37,296 nt of DNA from Oceanobacillus sp. J11TS1 (GCF_018333215.1 NZ_BORO01000033.1:1-37296), one strand, 5' to 3'; positions 1-7,990 are shown, counted from the stretch's first letter. The notes: generated from the sequence alone by a model not told the origin. Program-made: numbers and translations.

Positions 1-126
1 TGGTTCATAGGCCAAGCCCCAACTATGAAAAAAAGTGTTGACCTTACCACGAAGGCTACCATGCCCACCACTCCATGTAAAACCGGCGCACTACCTGGGG
101 ATTTACACATACTTATTGACAGTACC
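1..126. mobile_element. End of a multicopy mobile element (left inverted copy)
   Basis: These 126 bases recur, reverse-complemented, at 37171-37296 with 9 mismatches, and similarity stops abruptly after the shared AGTACC. The rest of the element would lie outside the window to the left. Read from the element tip outwards (minus strand), it can form a hairpin GCCTT/AAGGC and a longer-range stem AGGTCAA/TTGGCCT; the differences between copies fall in a loop or turn a C-G pair into a U-G pair. That would fit the structured non-coding end of an IS110-type element, but no transposase is visible, so the family is not established. A short open frame (ATG at 110) also runs outward through the repeat. 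Confidence 0.7.
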
Positions 127-163
127 GCGCTTTCTTCTTTTTCGGAGCGGAGTTGGGCTGGGG

Positions 164-232
164 TGGAGCGCTTTTTCCTATCTTGGAACGGATTTAGCTT
201 GAAGTGGAGCGCTTTTTCCTATTTTGGAGCGG
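164..232. repeat. Tandem 28-bp direct repeat, GGAGCG-rich
   Basis: Two copies (164-191 and 205-232) differ at 2 of 28 positions and are spaced 41 bp apart. Both begin TGGAGCGCTTTTTCCTAT and end in CGG. Shorter relatives containing TTCGGAGCGG occur at 141-150 and 243-252, so the whole 140-260 stretch is built from variations of one motif. It lies between the mobile-element end and the first gene and looks like a non-coding intergenic repeat. Function unknown. Confidence 0.6.
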
Positions 233-371
233 TTCGGCCGGATTCGGAGCGGTTCTATCGGATGATAAGTTCCTTCATGCTCTATAATCCCCTTGTATAA
301 ATGGGTACAATAAATAGTGGTAACAATGTTATACTTTACTAAATGTTATCAGTAAGAAATGAGGTATAGGT

Positions 372-1631
372 ATGCACCCTACTACAGAAGAAATGATCAA
401 GAATACACGTGAACAATTCCAGCTGAATGATTTTTATTTAGAAAGCTTTGATTTAATCAAACAGGATGATGATCAAATTGCTTTGAGTATGAATTGGCTG
501 CCAAATGGAGCAATCAAAGAAGGTGATTCAAATCCAGCAGGAGCCGTTGAAATTTCTGTGGATATTCATACTAAAATGCTAATAGATATGGTATTTGTGG
601 ATGAAAAGAATCTATTACCTGAAGAACTATTTCCACGTGTGGATAATTTAGAAGCTGTTATTGACTGGATTGAAGGCCAGACACAGCTAGAATATGGAAG
701 ACAATTTAAACTCGTGAAAGAGACCAAAGAAGCCATTGAATTTCATGCAGCTGTGGATAATATGAAGCTTTTCCCTGGAGGGGTCATCCGTATTCACTTT
801 AATGAAGCGGGGATCTTATCAAGCTTTTTAGTCCATGGTGCATTTGCAGATGAATCTCAAATCCAATGGGAACCTTTTAATTTAGTGGATGAAGCAGTTC
901 ACCCTTTACTAACAGATCATTGTAAATTAATCGAAGTTCCAGATGAGTCTACAAATTCATGGAAACCTCTTTATGTTATATCCAGTTTCCTAATCCACAA
1001 TCAAGATCCTAATTCTATCATTTATTTCGATGAAGTGGAGAATAATCTATCTTATACACCCTTAGATATTACTTTAACCTGGCAAGAACCTTTGACAGAA
1101 CCATTTGAAAAAAAGGAACTTCATTTACAACGTACAGTCACAGAGGAGGAAGCTTTTCAAAATAAAACAGCTCCAATCGAAGCCAAGCCTTTTTCAAATG
1201 ATAAAATAAATCAAATCGTAATAGAAATTACGAATATGATGCGGAGGGAATTCCCAAGCGATAGTGGTTTCTGGCGCTTAACTTCTGTTAAACAGGAGCA
1301 AGGGTATATATTAGCGAGTTTGGCCCCTGCAGCAGAGACAAGGAAAGTAGTTTATCCATCTTTAACCCTTTGGATCGATCCTGATACATTAGAGGTTAAT
1401 AACTATATGGACACAAAACCTTTAGTAGAAGCATTTGACTTTTTCGAGGAAGCAGAGGCACCGAAAGTAGATACAGATACAGCAGCTAAACTCTTATACG
1501 AGCACATTGAATTAGAACCCGTATATGTCTACAATCAGCAAACAAAAATGTACCAATTATACGGTAAAGTAAACAGTGATATTTATGGTGTAGATGCCAT
1601 AACCGGAGAATTATCCACAATCAACGAATAA
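372..1631 (+). CDS. YcdB/YcdC-domain-like protein, probably cytoplasmic
   Basis: A 419-residue acidic protein with no signal peptide or membrane segment. The C-terminus (about residues 385-419) has a YVYNQQTKMYQLYGKV...IYGVDAITGEL pattern that resembles the end of the YcdB/YcdC (DUF4901) repeat found in Bacillus proteins of unknown function. The protein appears to hold two related halves (about 1-250 and 275-419). The start is supported by GAGG at 361-364, 7 bases before the ATG. It is a single-gene unit bounded by the mobile-element end upstream and a strong terminator downstream. No enzymatic motif was recognised; a role in cell-envelope or spore processes is only suggested by relatives. 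Confidence 0.6.
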   Translation: MHPTTEEMIKNTREQFQLNDFYLESFDLIKQDDDQIALSMNWLPNGAIKEGDSNPAGAVEISVDIHTKMLIDMVFVDEKNLLPEELFPRVDNLEAVIDWIEGQTQLEYGRQFKLVKETKEAIEFHAAVDNMKLFPGGVIRIHFNEAGILSSFLVHGAFADESQIQWEPFNLVDEAVHPLLTDHCKLIEVPDESTNSWKPLYVISSFLIHNQDPNSIIYFDEVENNLSYTPLDITLTWQEPLTEPFEKKELHLQRTVTEEEAFQNKTAPIEAKPFSNDKINQIVIEITNMMRREFPSDSGFWRLTSVKQEQGYILASLAPAAETRKVVYPSLTLWIDPDTLEVNNYMDTKPLVEAFDFFEEAEAPKVDTDTAAKLLYEHIELEPVYVYNQQTKMYQLYGKVNSDIYGVDAITGELSTINE

Positions 1632-1703
1632 AACTGTTTATAAGTATCTACTTTATCCACAGCACTCCAATGTCCGTTGACTGTTTTAGTTTTGGAAGGC
1701 ATT

Positions 1704-1740
1704 AAAAAAGCTTTTACGTCCCAAACGTAAAAGCTTTTTT
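1704..1740. terminator. Bidirectional terminator between the YcdB-like gene and nrdF
   Basis: A perfect 15-bp stem (AAAAAAGCTTTTACG / CGTAAAAGCTTTTTT) around a 7-base loop, with runs of T at the 3' side on both strands. It serves the two convergent genes and ends 3 bases before the nrdF stop codon. Confidence 0.92.
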
Positions 1741-1743
1741 ATC

Positions 1744-2787
1744 TTACAAATCGTCAAACCCATTCAAATCACTTGTTTTCGTATATTGACGTGATTTCTG
1801 TTCAAAGAAATCTGTTTTTGTCCCATCAAAATTATCCACATACGCACGAATCCATTTCATTGGATTTTCCACATGTTCCGGATAAATCTCTTCTAATCCC
1901 ATCATACGCAGCATTTTATTGGCCCGATATTTGATATAACCATCAAGTTCGTCCATATCAATGCCATCAATGTCCGCAAGAACATAATGAGACCATTCTA
2001 ATTCAAGATCAATGGAACTACGGAAATGATCGTAAATCCAATCGATAAATTCTTTATTATTATACTCTGGATTCTCCGCCAATGTTGCTCTAAATAACTC
2101 TGTTACAAAGCGTCCATGTTCCAGCTCATCACGGTTAATATAGCTGATCATGGTGGATGTTCCTACCATTTTATTTTGTCTGGCCAAATGATAAAAGAAA
2201 GCAAATCCAGAATAGAAAAACATTCCTTCTAATAGGGAAGTATATACTAAGGTTTTAAGGATATTTTCCAAAGTTGGATTTTCCACAAAGGCATTGTATT
2301 GCTCTGTAAGTTCTTCATTTCGCTTCATTAACAATTCATCTGTTCTTCCTAATTGGAAAGCTTCGTTCTGTTCATTCCAGGAAACAACAGAAGATAGCAC
2401 ATAAGAATAACTTTCATTGTGCACAGCTTCCTGTTGAGCAATAACCGCCATAATGGATTGAACAGAGGGATCTGTTGCATAAAGTGAAATTAACAACGCT
2501 GTTCTTGTTTGCGGTGCATCTAATGTGGATAGTAATCCAATTATTTTTAAATAAGCATCTTGCTCTTCTTTTGTTAATGTAGAAAATTGCTTGACATCAC
2601 TGGACATATTCACTTCATCTGCTTGCCAGTAGTTTCCAACAAGACGTTTGTACATCTTATACCAATGTGGATAAGCAATATCATTCCAATTTAGTATTCC
2701 ACTTGATTCACCGCCGAATAAACCTGTTGATTTATTTGGGAAACGCGGCTCTAACGTTTTTGCACGTTCAAGCGTTACTTTTTGCAT
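1744..2787 (-). CDS. nrdF: Class I ribonucleotide reductase beta (R2) subunit
   Basis: This subunit houses the metal-tyrosyl radical cofactor that reductase alpha uses to make deoxyribonucleotides in the cytoplasm. All expected ligands can be placed in the 347-residue chain: D90, E120 and H123 (in QEAVHNESY), E187 (LLEG), E221 and H224 (RDELEH), with radical Tyr127 seven residues after E120. This rules out the Phe-substituted class Ic and the ligand-less class Ie forms. The C-terminus (LNGFDDL) is the usual flexible tail that docks on alpha. It is the last gene of nrdE-nrdI-nrdF; its ATG overlaps the end of the flavodoxin gene by 20 bases and is preceded by AAGGAG. The sequence differs from the common B. 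subtilis NrdF, so the Ia/Ib subclass is uncertain; the symbol is given from operon context. Confidence 0.93.
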   Translation of the reverse strand: MQKVTLERAKTLEPRFPNKSTGLFGGESSGILNWNDIAYPHWYKMYKRLVGNYWQADEVNMSSDVKQFSTLTKEEQDAYLKIIGLLSTLDAPQTRTALLISLYATDPSVQSIMAVIAQQEAVHNESYSYVLSSVVSWNEQNEAFQLGRTDELLMKRNEELTEQYNAFVENPTLENILKTLVYTSLLEGMFFYSGFAFFYHLARQNKMVGTSTMISYINRDELEHGRFVTELFRATLAENPEYNNKEFIDWIYDHFRSSIDLELEWSHYVLADIDGIDMDELDGYIKYRANKMLRMMGLEEIYPEHVENPMKWIRAYVDNFDGTKTDFFEQKSRQYTKTSDLNGFDDL

Positions 2788-3214
2788 TGTTTAACACTCC
2801 TTCTAGCCACTGGTCAATCTTTTTCTCCTGCGAACCACGTGGTGACTGTTCGATTTTAAGAGCTGGATAATTGCTCTTGTAAAAATGAGCTAACTTATCT
2901 GCAGCTTTGCAGAATAAATCATCCCCGCCAAATTGCGTATCTCCAGTTCCAAAAACAACCATATTTTCAGGTTTATAACCAACTTCCAAAACAAAATCTT
3001 TTACTTCATCAGGGGTAGCTCCCCTTTCCCAAGTAAATGTCCCTAAAAATATAAGATCGTAATACGCAAGGTCGTTGAGGACATCGATACCGATACGATG
3101 CCACTCAATCGTAAACCCTTCTCTATCTAAATAATCTCCAATATATGCGGCGACTTCTTCTGTATTCCCACTATAGCTTAGATAGGCAATGAGTATCCTC
3201 AACTTTGACACCAC
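2768..3214 (-). CDS. nrdI: NrdI-like flavodoxin of the nrd operon
   Basis: A 148-residue flavodoxin fold protein. The FMN phosphate loop is SYSGNT (residues 13-18), and TFTWERG at about 59-65 matches the flavodoxin flavin-contact loop. The second half (FGTGDTQFGGDDLFCKAADK onward) resembles NrdI rather than YkuN-type flavodoxins. NrdI proteins supply the oxidant that activates the dimanganese-tyrosyl cofactor of NrdF, and the position between alpha and beta genes fits that job. The start is a GTG at 3214 or 3211, inside the nrdE 3' end (16-bp overlap) without a strong ribosome site, implying translational coupling. The symbol rests on context and partial resemblance. Confidence 0.75.
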   Translation of the reverse strand: MVSKLRILIAYLSYSGNTEEVAAYIGDYLDREGFTIEWHRIGIDVLNDLAYYDLIFLGTFTWERGATPDEVKDFVLEVGYKPENMVVFGTGDTQFGGDDLFCKAADKLAHFYKSNYPALKIEQSPRGSQEKKIDQWLEGVLNNAKSNA

Positions 3215-5427
3215 TCACACTCTTCCACATCATTTGATGTTGAACGTACGTAGTAAGTTGTCTTCAGTCCTTCCCTCCATGCCTGTAAGTGCAGATCTAG
3301 CAGTACAGATGCGCGAATTGTATTTGGTACATAGAAGTTAAATGATAAACTTTGGTCGATATGACGTTGACGCTTTGCATTTTGACTTACAGAGTAACGC
3401 TGATCGACGATATACGCAGAACGGCGGTATACATTGTACGTGTTATGATCTAATGCCGGTGCCGTTACAGGAATTTTAAAATCTTTCTTCTCCTCATAAT
3501 AGAAAACTTGGAAGATAGGATCAATACTCGCTGTCGAACCTGCAATCATTGCAGTTGTAGAGTTTGGCGCAACAGCCATTAAATAACCGTTCCGGATACC
3601 GTTCTCTTTGACTTCTTCTTTTAATGCAGTCCATTTAGAGTCCGTATAGCCTTTTTGGTCAAAATAAACGCCTGTGCTCCATTTACTTCCTTCATAAACA
3701 GGGTAAGCACCTTTTTCTTTACTTAATTCCATACTGCTTTTAATCGTTAAATAAGCAATGTTTTCATAAAGTTCATCTGCATATTGAATAGCCTCTTCTG
3801 TTTCCCAGCTAATGCCTTTTAATGCTAGAAGGTGATGCCATCCAAATGTTCCTAAGCCGATTGCACGGTATTTTTGATTGGTAATAGATGCTTGCATAAT
3901 CGGAAGCGTATTGATATCAATGACGTTATCTAACATACGAACCTGAATAGGAATAAGGCGTTCCAACACATCATTAGAAACAGCTCTTCCAAGATTAATA
4001 GAGCTTAAATTACAAACAACATAATCCCCAGCTTGGTATTTCCGTACAATTGTATTTTCATTTTCTAAGAACTCTTCCACAAAAGAAGTCGGTGACTGAT
4101 TTTGTGTAATTTCTGTACATAAGTTAGAGCAATAAATAATGCCCTCATGTGAATTTGCATTTTGACGGTTAACTTCATCACGATAAAACATAAATGGTGT
4201 TCCGGATTCCAATTGTGAACGCATCAACCGTTTCATAATTTCAATGGCAGGAACTTTTTCTTTTGTTAACTCCTCATTGGCTACACACGCTTCATACTTC
4301 TTACGCCATGTGCCGTTACCTTTTTCTTCATCATAAAAGTCTTCTAAAGAAAAGCCCATTACTTGACGGACTTCATGCGGATCAAATAAGTACCAATCTC
4401 CACGCTGTTCAACCTGCTCCATAAAGTAATCCGGTAAACAGACTCCAGTAAAGATATCATGCGCACGCATGCGGTCGTCCCCATTATTAAGCTTTAAATC
4501 CAGGAACGATTCAATATCACGATGCCATATATCCAAATAAATTGCTATCGCGCCTTTACGTGTTCCCAGCTGGTCAACGCTGACTGCTGTATTATTTAAT
4601 TGTTTAATCCATGGAACCACACCGCTCGACATACCTTTAAATCCCTTGATTGAGCTGCCTCTCGCACGAATTTTACCCATGTAAACGCCAATTCCGCCGC
4701 CGTTTTTAGAAAGCTTAGCAATATCAGTATTACTATCATAAATTGCCTGCAGACTGTCATCAACGGTATCAATAAAACAGCTTGAAAGTTGACCATGTGT
4801 CTTCCCTGCATTCGTTAATGTCGGTGTTGCTACCGTCATGTATAAATTACTTAAAGCCCAGTATGCTTCTTTAATATATTTTATACGTTTATTTTTTGGT
4901 TCATCTTGCATTAAATGCATGGCAATGACTAACCAGCGCTCTTGAGGAAGCTCAAATACACGTTTCTGATGATCCGTTGCTAAATATCGTGTTGCAATAG
5001 TGTAAATTCCTAAATAGTTAAATAGCCTATCTTTGTCCGGTAACACAAAGCTGCCAATGCGATCAATTTCTTCTTTTGTGTACTTTTCCAAGAAAGCTGT
5101 TGTATAGATACCTTTTTCTGTCAACATTTTAATAAGTTGATAAAAGGATCCATATTTTTCACTTTCATCATAACCGCGATTTGCAGCTGCTTCTTTATAT
5201 AAGTTCTCCAAATAAATACGTGCGGCTGCATAAGTCCAGTCCGGATTTGCTTCATCTATATTTTCAAGAGCTGTCTGGACTAAGGTATCCGTAACTCTTT
5301 TGCTTGAAGCAACACCATGTGTTTGTTTTTCTACTTTTTCAAACCAAGAAGCAGCATCTACTTTCAGGCCTTCTGAGGCATTATTTATCTTTTCTTGAAT
5401 TGAGGTTGGGTTAATAACAATGGTCAT
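3199..5427 (-). CDS. nrdE: Class I ribonucleotide reductase alpha (R1) subunit
   Basis: Catalytic subunit that reduces ribonucleoside diphosphates. The open frame extends further upstream, but the ATG at 5427 is chosen because a perfect AGGAGG lies 9 bases before it, giving 742 residues. Visible catalytic residues: redox Cys217 (SSCF) and Cys472 (VVCNLSSINLG), thiyl Cys437 with Asn435 and Glu439 (SNLCTEI), the radical-transfer pair Tyr725-Tyr726 (TTYYVR), and the C-terminal shuttle cysteines 737/740 (CEWC). The N-terminus has no complete ATP-cone, so overall-activity inhibition by dATP at that site is unlikely. First gene of the nrdE-nrdI-nrdF operon. NrdR-box-like sites upstream suggest repression by NrdR. 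Confidence 0.95.
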   Translation of the reverse strand: MTIVINPTSIQEKINNASEGLKVDAASWFEKVEKQTHGVASSKRVTDTLVQTALENIDEANPDWTYAAARIYLENLYKEAAANRGYDESEKYGSFYQLIKMLTEKGIYTTAFLEKYTKEEIDRIGSFVLPDKDRLFNYLGIYTIATRYLATDHQKRVFELPQERWLVIAMHLMQDEPKNKRIKYIKEAYWALSNLYMTVATPTLTNAGKTHGQLSSCFIDTVDDSLQAIYDSNTDIAKLSKNGGGIGVYMGKIRARGSSIKGFKGMSSGVVPWIKQLNNTAVSVDQLGTRKGAIAIYLDIWHRDIESFLDLKLNNGDDRMRAHDIFTGVCLPDYFMEQVEQRGDWYLFDPHEVRQVMGFSLEDFYDEEKGNGTWRKKYEACVANEELTKEKVPAIEIMKRLMRSQLESGTPFMFYRDEVNRQNANSHEGIIYCSNLCTEITQNQSPTSFVEEFLENENTIVRKYQAGDYVVCNLSSINLGRAVSNDVLERLIPIQVRMLDNVIDINTLPIMQASITNQKYRAIGLGTFGWHHLLALKGISWETEEAIQYADELYENIAYLTIKSSMELSKEKGAYPVYEGSKWSTGVYFDQKGYTDSKWTALKEEVKENGIRNGYLMAVAPNSTTAMIAGSTASIDPIFQVFYYEEKKDFKIPVTAPALDHNTYNVYRRSAYIVDQRYSVSQNAKRQRHIDQSLSFNFYVPNTIRASVLLDLHLQAWREGLKTTYYVRSTSNDVEECEWCQS

Positions 5428-5603
5428 TTTGAAGCCTCCTGTAATCAATTTATATATTAGGTTAACAATTATTTTTAAATATTTATTAAATAAATATGTA
5501 TTCTTCCAATCCGTTCCTTTAACTCTTCTTCCGTCCAAATAATAAGCGCCTTGCGAGGTGAAACTACTGATTTGTATTTTTCATTAAAAGCAATCCACTA
5601 CGC

Positions 5604-5619
5604 ATACTAGATATAGTAA
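5604..5619. promoter_or_regulatory. NrdR-box-like site 2
   Basis: On the minus strand TTACTATATCTAGTAT. The core CTATATCTAG matches the NrdR consensus CWATATaTWG at 9 of 10 positions and is nearly palindromic; the outer bases match less well. It lies 110 bp downstream of box 1, inside the predicted nrdE leader. Confidence 0.45.
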
Positions 5620-5690
5620 ATCGCCCCATGTCGAATACACTCAGTTGGAGGGTTAACCTTTATTTTTGGTAGGCTCCCCCATTCTCAGCA

Positions 5691-5729
5691 ATTTTAATGC
5701 CAACCCCAGCAAGACACAATATATGGTAT
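5691..5729 (-). promoter_or_regulatory. Candidate nrd promoter overlapped by NrdR box 1
   Basis: Minus strand -35 TTGTGT (5719-5714), 17-bp spacer, -10 TAAAAT (5696-5691). The -35 lies inside a 16-bp element (5714-5729; ACACAATATATGGTAT on the plus strand) that matches the NrdR consensus acaCwAtATaTwGtgt at 14 of 16 positions. A repressor there would block the -35 region. If this promoter is used, nrdE has a leader of roughly 250 nucleotides, much longer than needed. Confidence 0.6.
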
Positions 5730-6041
5730 TAAGTGGTTAATTTCATTCCCACATCTTGTATTAAACACTATCATAGTTTATTTAACTACGCAATAATTTT
5801 ATCCTAAGATAGTCTGTTTTAACTATTCTCTATTTCGAGCTTTTTTATCCTAAAACAACAGATTCCTAGATTAGCGACTCTAACATTATGCACGATATTT
5901 CTTGGGTGGGATAGCCTCACCAAAGAATAATTAATAAGTACTTCCTATCTAATATTTCATCTATTATTAGACTCAAGTTTTCATTATAGCTTAATTTAAT
6001 AGAAATAAAAGCATTTAGAAACGGTTTTTAATACCAATTTT
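5730..6041. other. AT-rich intergenic stretch between nrd promoter and DnaA boxes
   Basis: No open frame with a ribosome site was found here. The stretch contains two copies of TTATCCTAA (about 5800 and 5848), which are degenerate relatives of a DnaA box, and becomes very AT-rich towards 5940-6040, right beside the DnaA-box cluster. An AT-rich flank of this kind would be expected of a duplex-unwinding element, but this is inference. Confidence 0.4.
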
Positions 6042-6117
6042 TTATCCACAAGTTGACCTGTGCATAAGCTGTGGATTGTTAAAAGTTGTTCCATGGATGT
6101 CCACAGATTTATCCCCA
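6042..6117. promoter_or_regulatory. DnaA-box cluster (origin-like or regulatory)
   Basis: Two perfect DnaA boxes (TTATCCACA, plus strand, 6042-6050; TTATGCACA, minus strand, 6059-6067), one with a single mismatch (TTATCCCCA, 6109-6117) and two with two mismatches (CAATCCACA, minus strand, 6070-6078; ATGTCCACA, 6097-6105), all in 76 bp. It sits just downstream of parR and about 320 bp upstream of the nrd promoter. Possible roles: an origin or relic origin that goes with the ParMR cassette, a DnaA-titrating cluster, or DnaA control of nrd. Confidence 0.75.
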
Positions 6118-6144
6118 ATTATGTATATTTACTTTAGTCTATAT

Positions 6145-6197
6145 AAATAGGAAAAAGGCAGCTTCTATATACATTAGAAACTGCCTTTTTCCTATTT
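6145..6197. terminator. Terminator of the parM-parR operon
   Basis: A perfect 17-bp inverted repeat, AAATAGGAAAAAGGCAG (6145-6161) against 6181-6197, extended inside by TTCTA/TAGAA. Its distal arm overlaps the parR stop codon. The A/T-rich arms make it usable on either strand. Confidence 0.85.
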
Positions 6198-6716
6198 ATT
6201 CATACTTGAAAAGAAATCGCTTAATGGATTTAACTCTTCTTCTTCTTCGTTATCTTCCTCAGAATCATGAATATTTAACTCGTCTATATTTAAATCATCC
6301 ATATTCCAATTTTCTAAAGAGGATGCTTCCTCTTGTGTAGAGGCATAGCTTTGTTTTTCCTCGATATAGGAAAAGGCATTCTCCGTACTGCGATTCATGG
6401 AAGTTAATAATGCTGTCGCACGCATTGGATCAGTTAACAGTTCGTATAAAATCGTTCCGATCAATGCCTCAGAGTGTTCGTGTTTCAACCAGCTTTTTTG
6501 TTCCTTTGTCAGTGGTCTAGGAAGAGGAATTGTCACTGTTTCCCTTTCTTTCACACTCGTTTCATTCACACCTTTTAGGACAAAACTTGCTATTTTACTA
6601 GAGAAGTTTCTTCGTTCGGTTTCCTTCAATTGTTGTAATTGTTTTAGTAAGTATTCTGGGGTGTCTGAAGGAATTCGAAATGTGATTGTTTGTCCTCTTT
6701 CGATATTCTTTCCCAT
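6192..6716 (-). CDS. parR: ParR-like centromere-binding adaptor
   Basis: A 174-residue protein starting 9 bases after the parM stop; its ribosome site (AAGGTG) abuts that stop. The N-terminal half (residues 8-50, beginning QTITFRIPSDTPEYLLKQL) has the length and pattern of a ribbon-helix-helix DNA-binding domain. The C-terminal third is strongly acidic and disordered-looking (SEEDNEEEEE) and ends in the short hydrophobic segment LSDFFSSMNK. ParR adaptors bind parC with the ribbon-helix-helix and cap the ParM filament with their C-terminal tail, so both ends fit. Assigned mainly from its place behind a ParM-like gene; sequence similarity among ParR proteins is low. Confidence 0.72.
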   Translation of the reverse strand: MGKNIERGQTITFRIPSDTPEYLLKQLQQLKETERRNFSSKIASFVLKGVNETSVKERETVTIPLPRPLTKEQKSWLKHEHSEALIGTILYELLTDPMRATALLTSMNRSTENAFSYIEEKQSYASTQEEASSLENWNMDDLNIDELNIHDSEEDNEEEEELNPLSDFFSSMNK

Positions 6717-6725
6717 GGGATCACC

Positions 6726-7892
6726 TTACTTTGCTGTCTTTGTCTTCTCGACCTTCTCTGGTTTTTGATTCTTCTGTACAAAATCAGTGATTAATTTATA
6801 ATACGCATTGGCCATCATCCAGATGCTCTCATTTTCATTCTCAAAGAATTCAATATTATAACCATCTAATTTATTGTTTAGAGCTTTGATATAATCCTTG
6901 AGAACTGCAGAACCACCGCCAACAAAATAGCAAATCTCTGTCTGTGAATTTTTACTCCATACATTGCGTAAATAGCGATATTCTTTCTTCGCAAGCTCTA
7001 ATAGAATATGATCTGTAATATCATGTACGTTTGTACGGCTCCCTTTTACCATGATGTGATTACGGTCATTTTTTCTCGTGATAATATCCACGACATCTCG
7101 TCTGCTGTCAAGTTCCACACCGTGTTTAGACCTAATTTCTTCACGAATTTGTTCCAACGATTCCGAAACGCCAATATTAAAACCTTGAGCTTTATCGTCA
7201 TCCACATTACGATTGCGAATAACCGCAATATCTGTGGATAACCCGCCAATATCTTGGATTAAAATTTGCTTGTTAATTAAATCCTTGTTGATAACTTTTA
7301 AATCATTATCCATGATTAAATTGACATATGCTGCAAATCCTTCTGGATAAACCTTCACTTCATCAAATTTAATATTTACTTTCTTTCCTTGATATTTTGG
7401 TGTGACTAAAAATTCTACTTGATGCACAGAACCCAGTAAACGAGAACGATATCCTACATCTTTTCCTTCTTTTACTTCTCTAAGCGGCAAGCCTGTTCCT
7501 AGTGTATAAGTAGCATCATAAACACCGTTTCTCTCCTTAAAGGCTTCACTTTCTACTGAATCTAATGCTAAAGAAGCAAGCAGCATCACTAATGTCTGGT
7601 CTTCTTCTGATTTGCTGCTGCCTGGATCTAATTCTTGAGAGTTGGTTGTTTTTGTAGCTAGATTTCCTACTCTATAAACAATGTTATTTTCAGATAGGGC
7701 AGGGGAATGAATTCGAATATGGATATTATCTAATACTTCCTTCGTATCCAGTTCTTCTATTCCAATTACCGGTCTATCTTTCAAATCCGGCGCTACCACA
7801 TTGGGTATGTAATATTCATTTTCTAATTTTCCAAAATTAGCTTTTAACGCATCATTACCTACATCGATTGCTGCAATTCTTGAATTTGTCAT
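6726..7892 (-). CDS. parM: ParM/Alp-type actin-like segregation ATPase
   Basis: A 388-residue bacterial actin. The three nucleotide-binding signatures are in order: phosphate-1 DVGNDALK (10-17), phosphate-2 DIGGLSTD (214-221) and the adenosine motif VGGGSAVL (324-331). Length and the NDxxK pattern fit the plasmid ParM/StbA/Alp group, not MreB (no membrane helix) or FtsA. Such proteins form dynamic filaments that push apart DNA molecules carrying parC. A strong AAAGGAG precedes the ATG. It is transcribed with parR and faces a repeat-rich region upstream that may be parC and operator. Finding it amid housekeeping genes suggests a captured plasmid locus or a chromosomal actin of unknown use. Confidence 0.88.
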   Translation of the reverse strand: MTNSRIAAIDVGNDALKANFGKLENEYYIPNVVAPDLKDRPVIGIEELDTKEVLDNIHIRIHSPALSENNIVYRVGNLATKTTNSQELDPGSSKSEEDQTLVMLLASLALDSVESEAFKERNGVYDATYTLGTGLPLREVKEGKDVGYRSRLLGSVHQVEFLVTPKYQGKKVNIKFDEVKVYPEGFAAYVNLIMDNDLKVINKDLINKQILIQDIGGLSTDIAVIRNRNVDDDKAQGFNIGVSESLEQIREEIRSKHGVELDSRRDVVDIITRKNDRNHIMVKGSRTNVHDITDHILLELAKKEYRYLRNVWSKNSQTEICYFVGGGSAVLKDYIKALNNKLDGYNIEFFENENESIWMMANAYYKLITDFVQKNQKPEKVEKTKTAK

Positions 7893-7929
7893 TTACAAGC
7901 TCCTTTCAAAATGAAGAGTTTTTATATAC

Positions 7930-7990
7930 GTCTATTAAATAATAGACACGGGATCATATGCACATTCTATAAAACTACCTTATAGAATGT
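7930..7990. promoter_or_regulatory. Two perfect inverted repeats upstream of parM (putative operator)
   Basis: GTCTATT/AATAGAC around AAAT (7930-7947) and an 11-bp perfect repeat ACATTCTATAA/TTATAGAATGT around a 7-base loop (7962-7990). Neither has a T run. On the minus strand TTGAAA at about 7995 and TATAGA in the second repeat would make a poor promoter with a 19-bp spacer. Symmetry and location suggest binding sites for ParR autoregulation. Confidence 0.5.

Noticed and set aside
25-300. 91-codon open frame at the left edge
   Set aside because: It starts inside the mobile-element end, runs over its boundary into the GGAGCG repeats and has no ribosome site. A related frame appears at the right edge only because the repeat is shared.
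5650-5720. Thiamine or c-di-AMP riboswitch in the nrd leader (CTGAGA and GGGGGAGCC strings)
   Set aside because: Only short motif fragments are present; the required helices and second conserved blocks of either class are missing.
6042-6117. Chromosomal oriC
   Set aside because: No dnaA, dnaN, rpmH or gyrase gene lies nearby, so the DnaA boxes are treated as a local cluster and not as the main origin.
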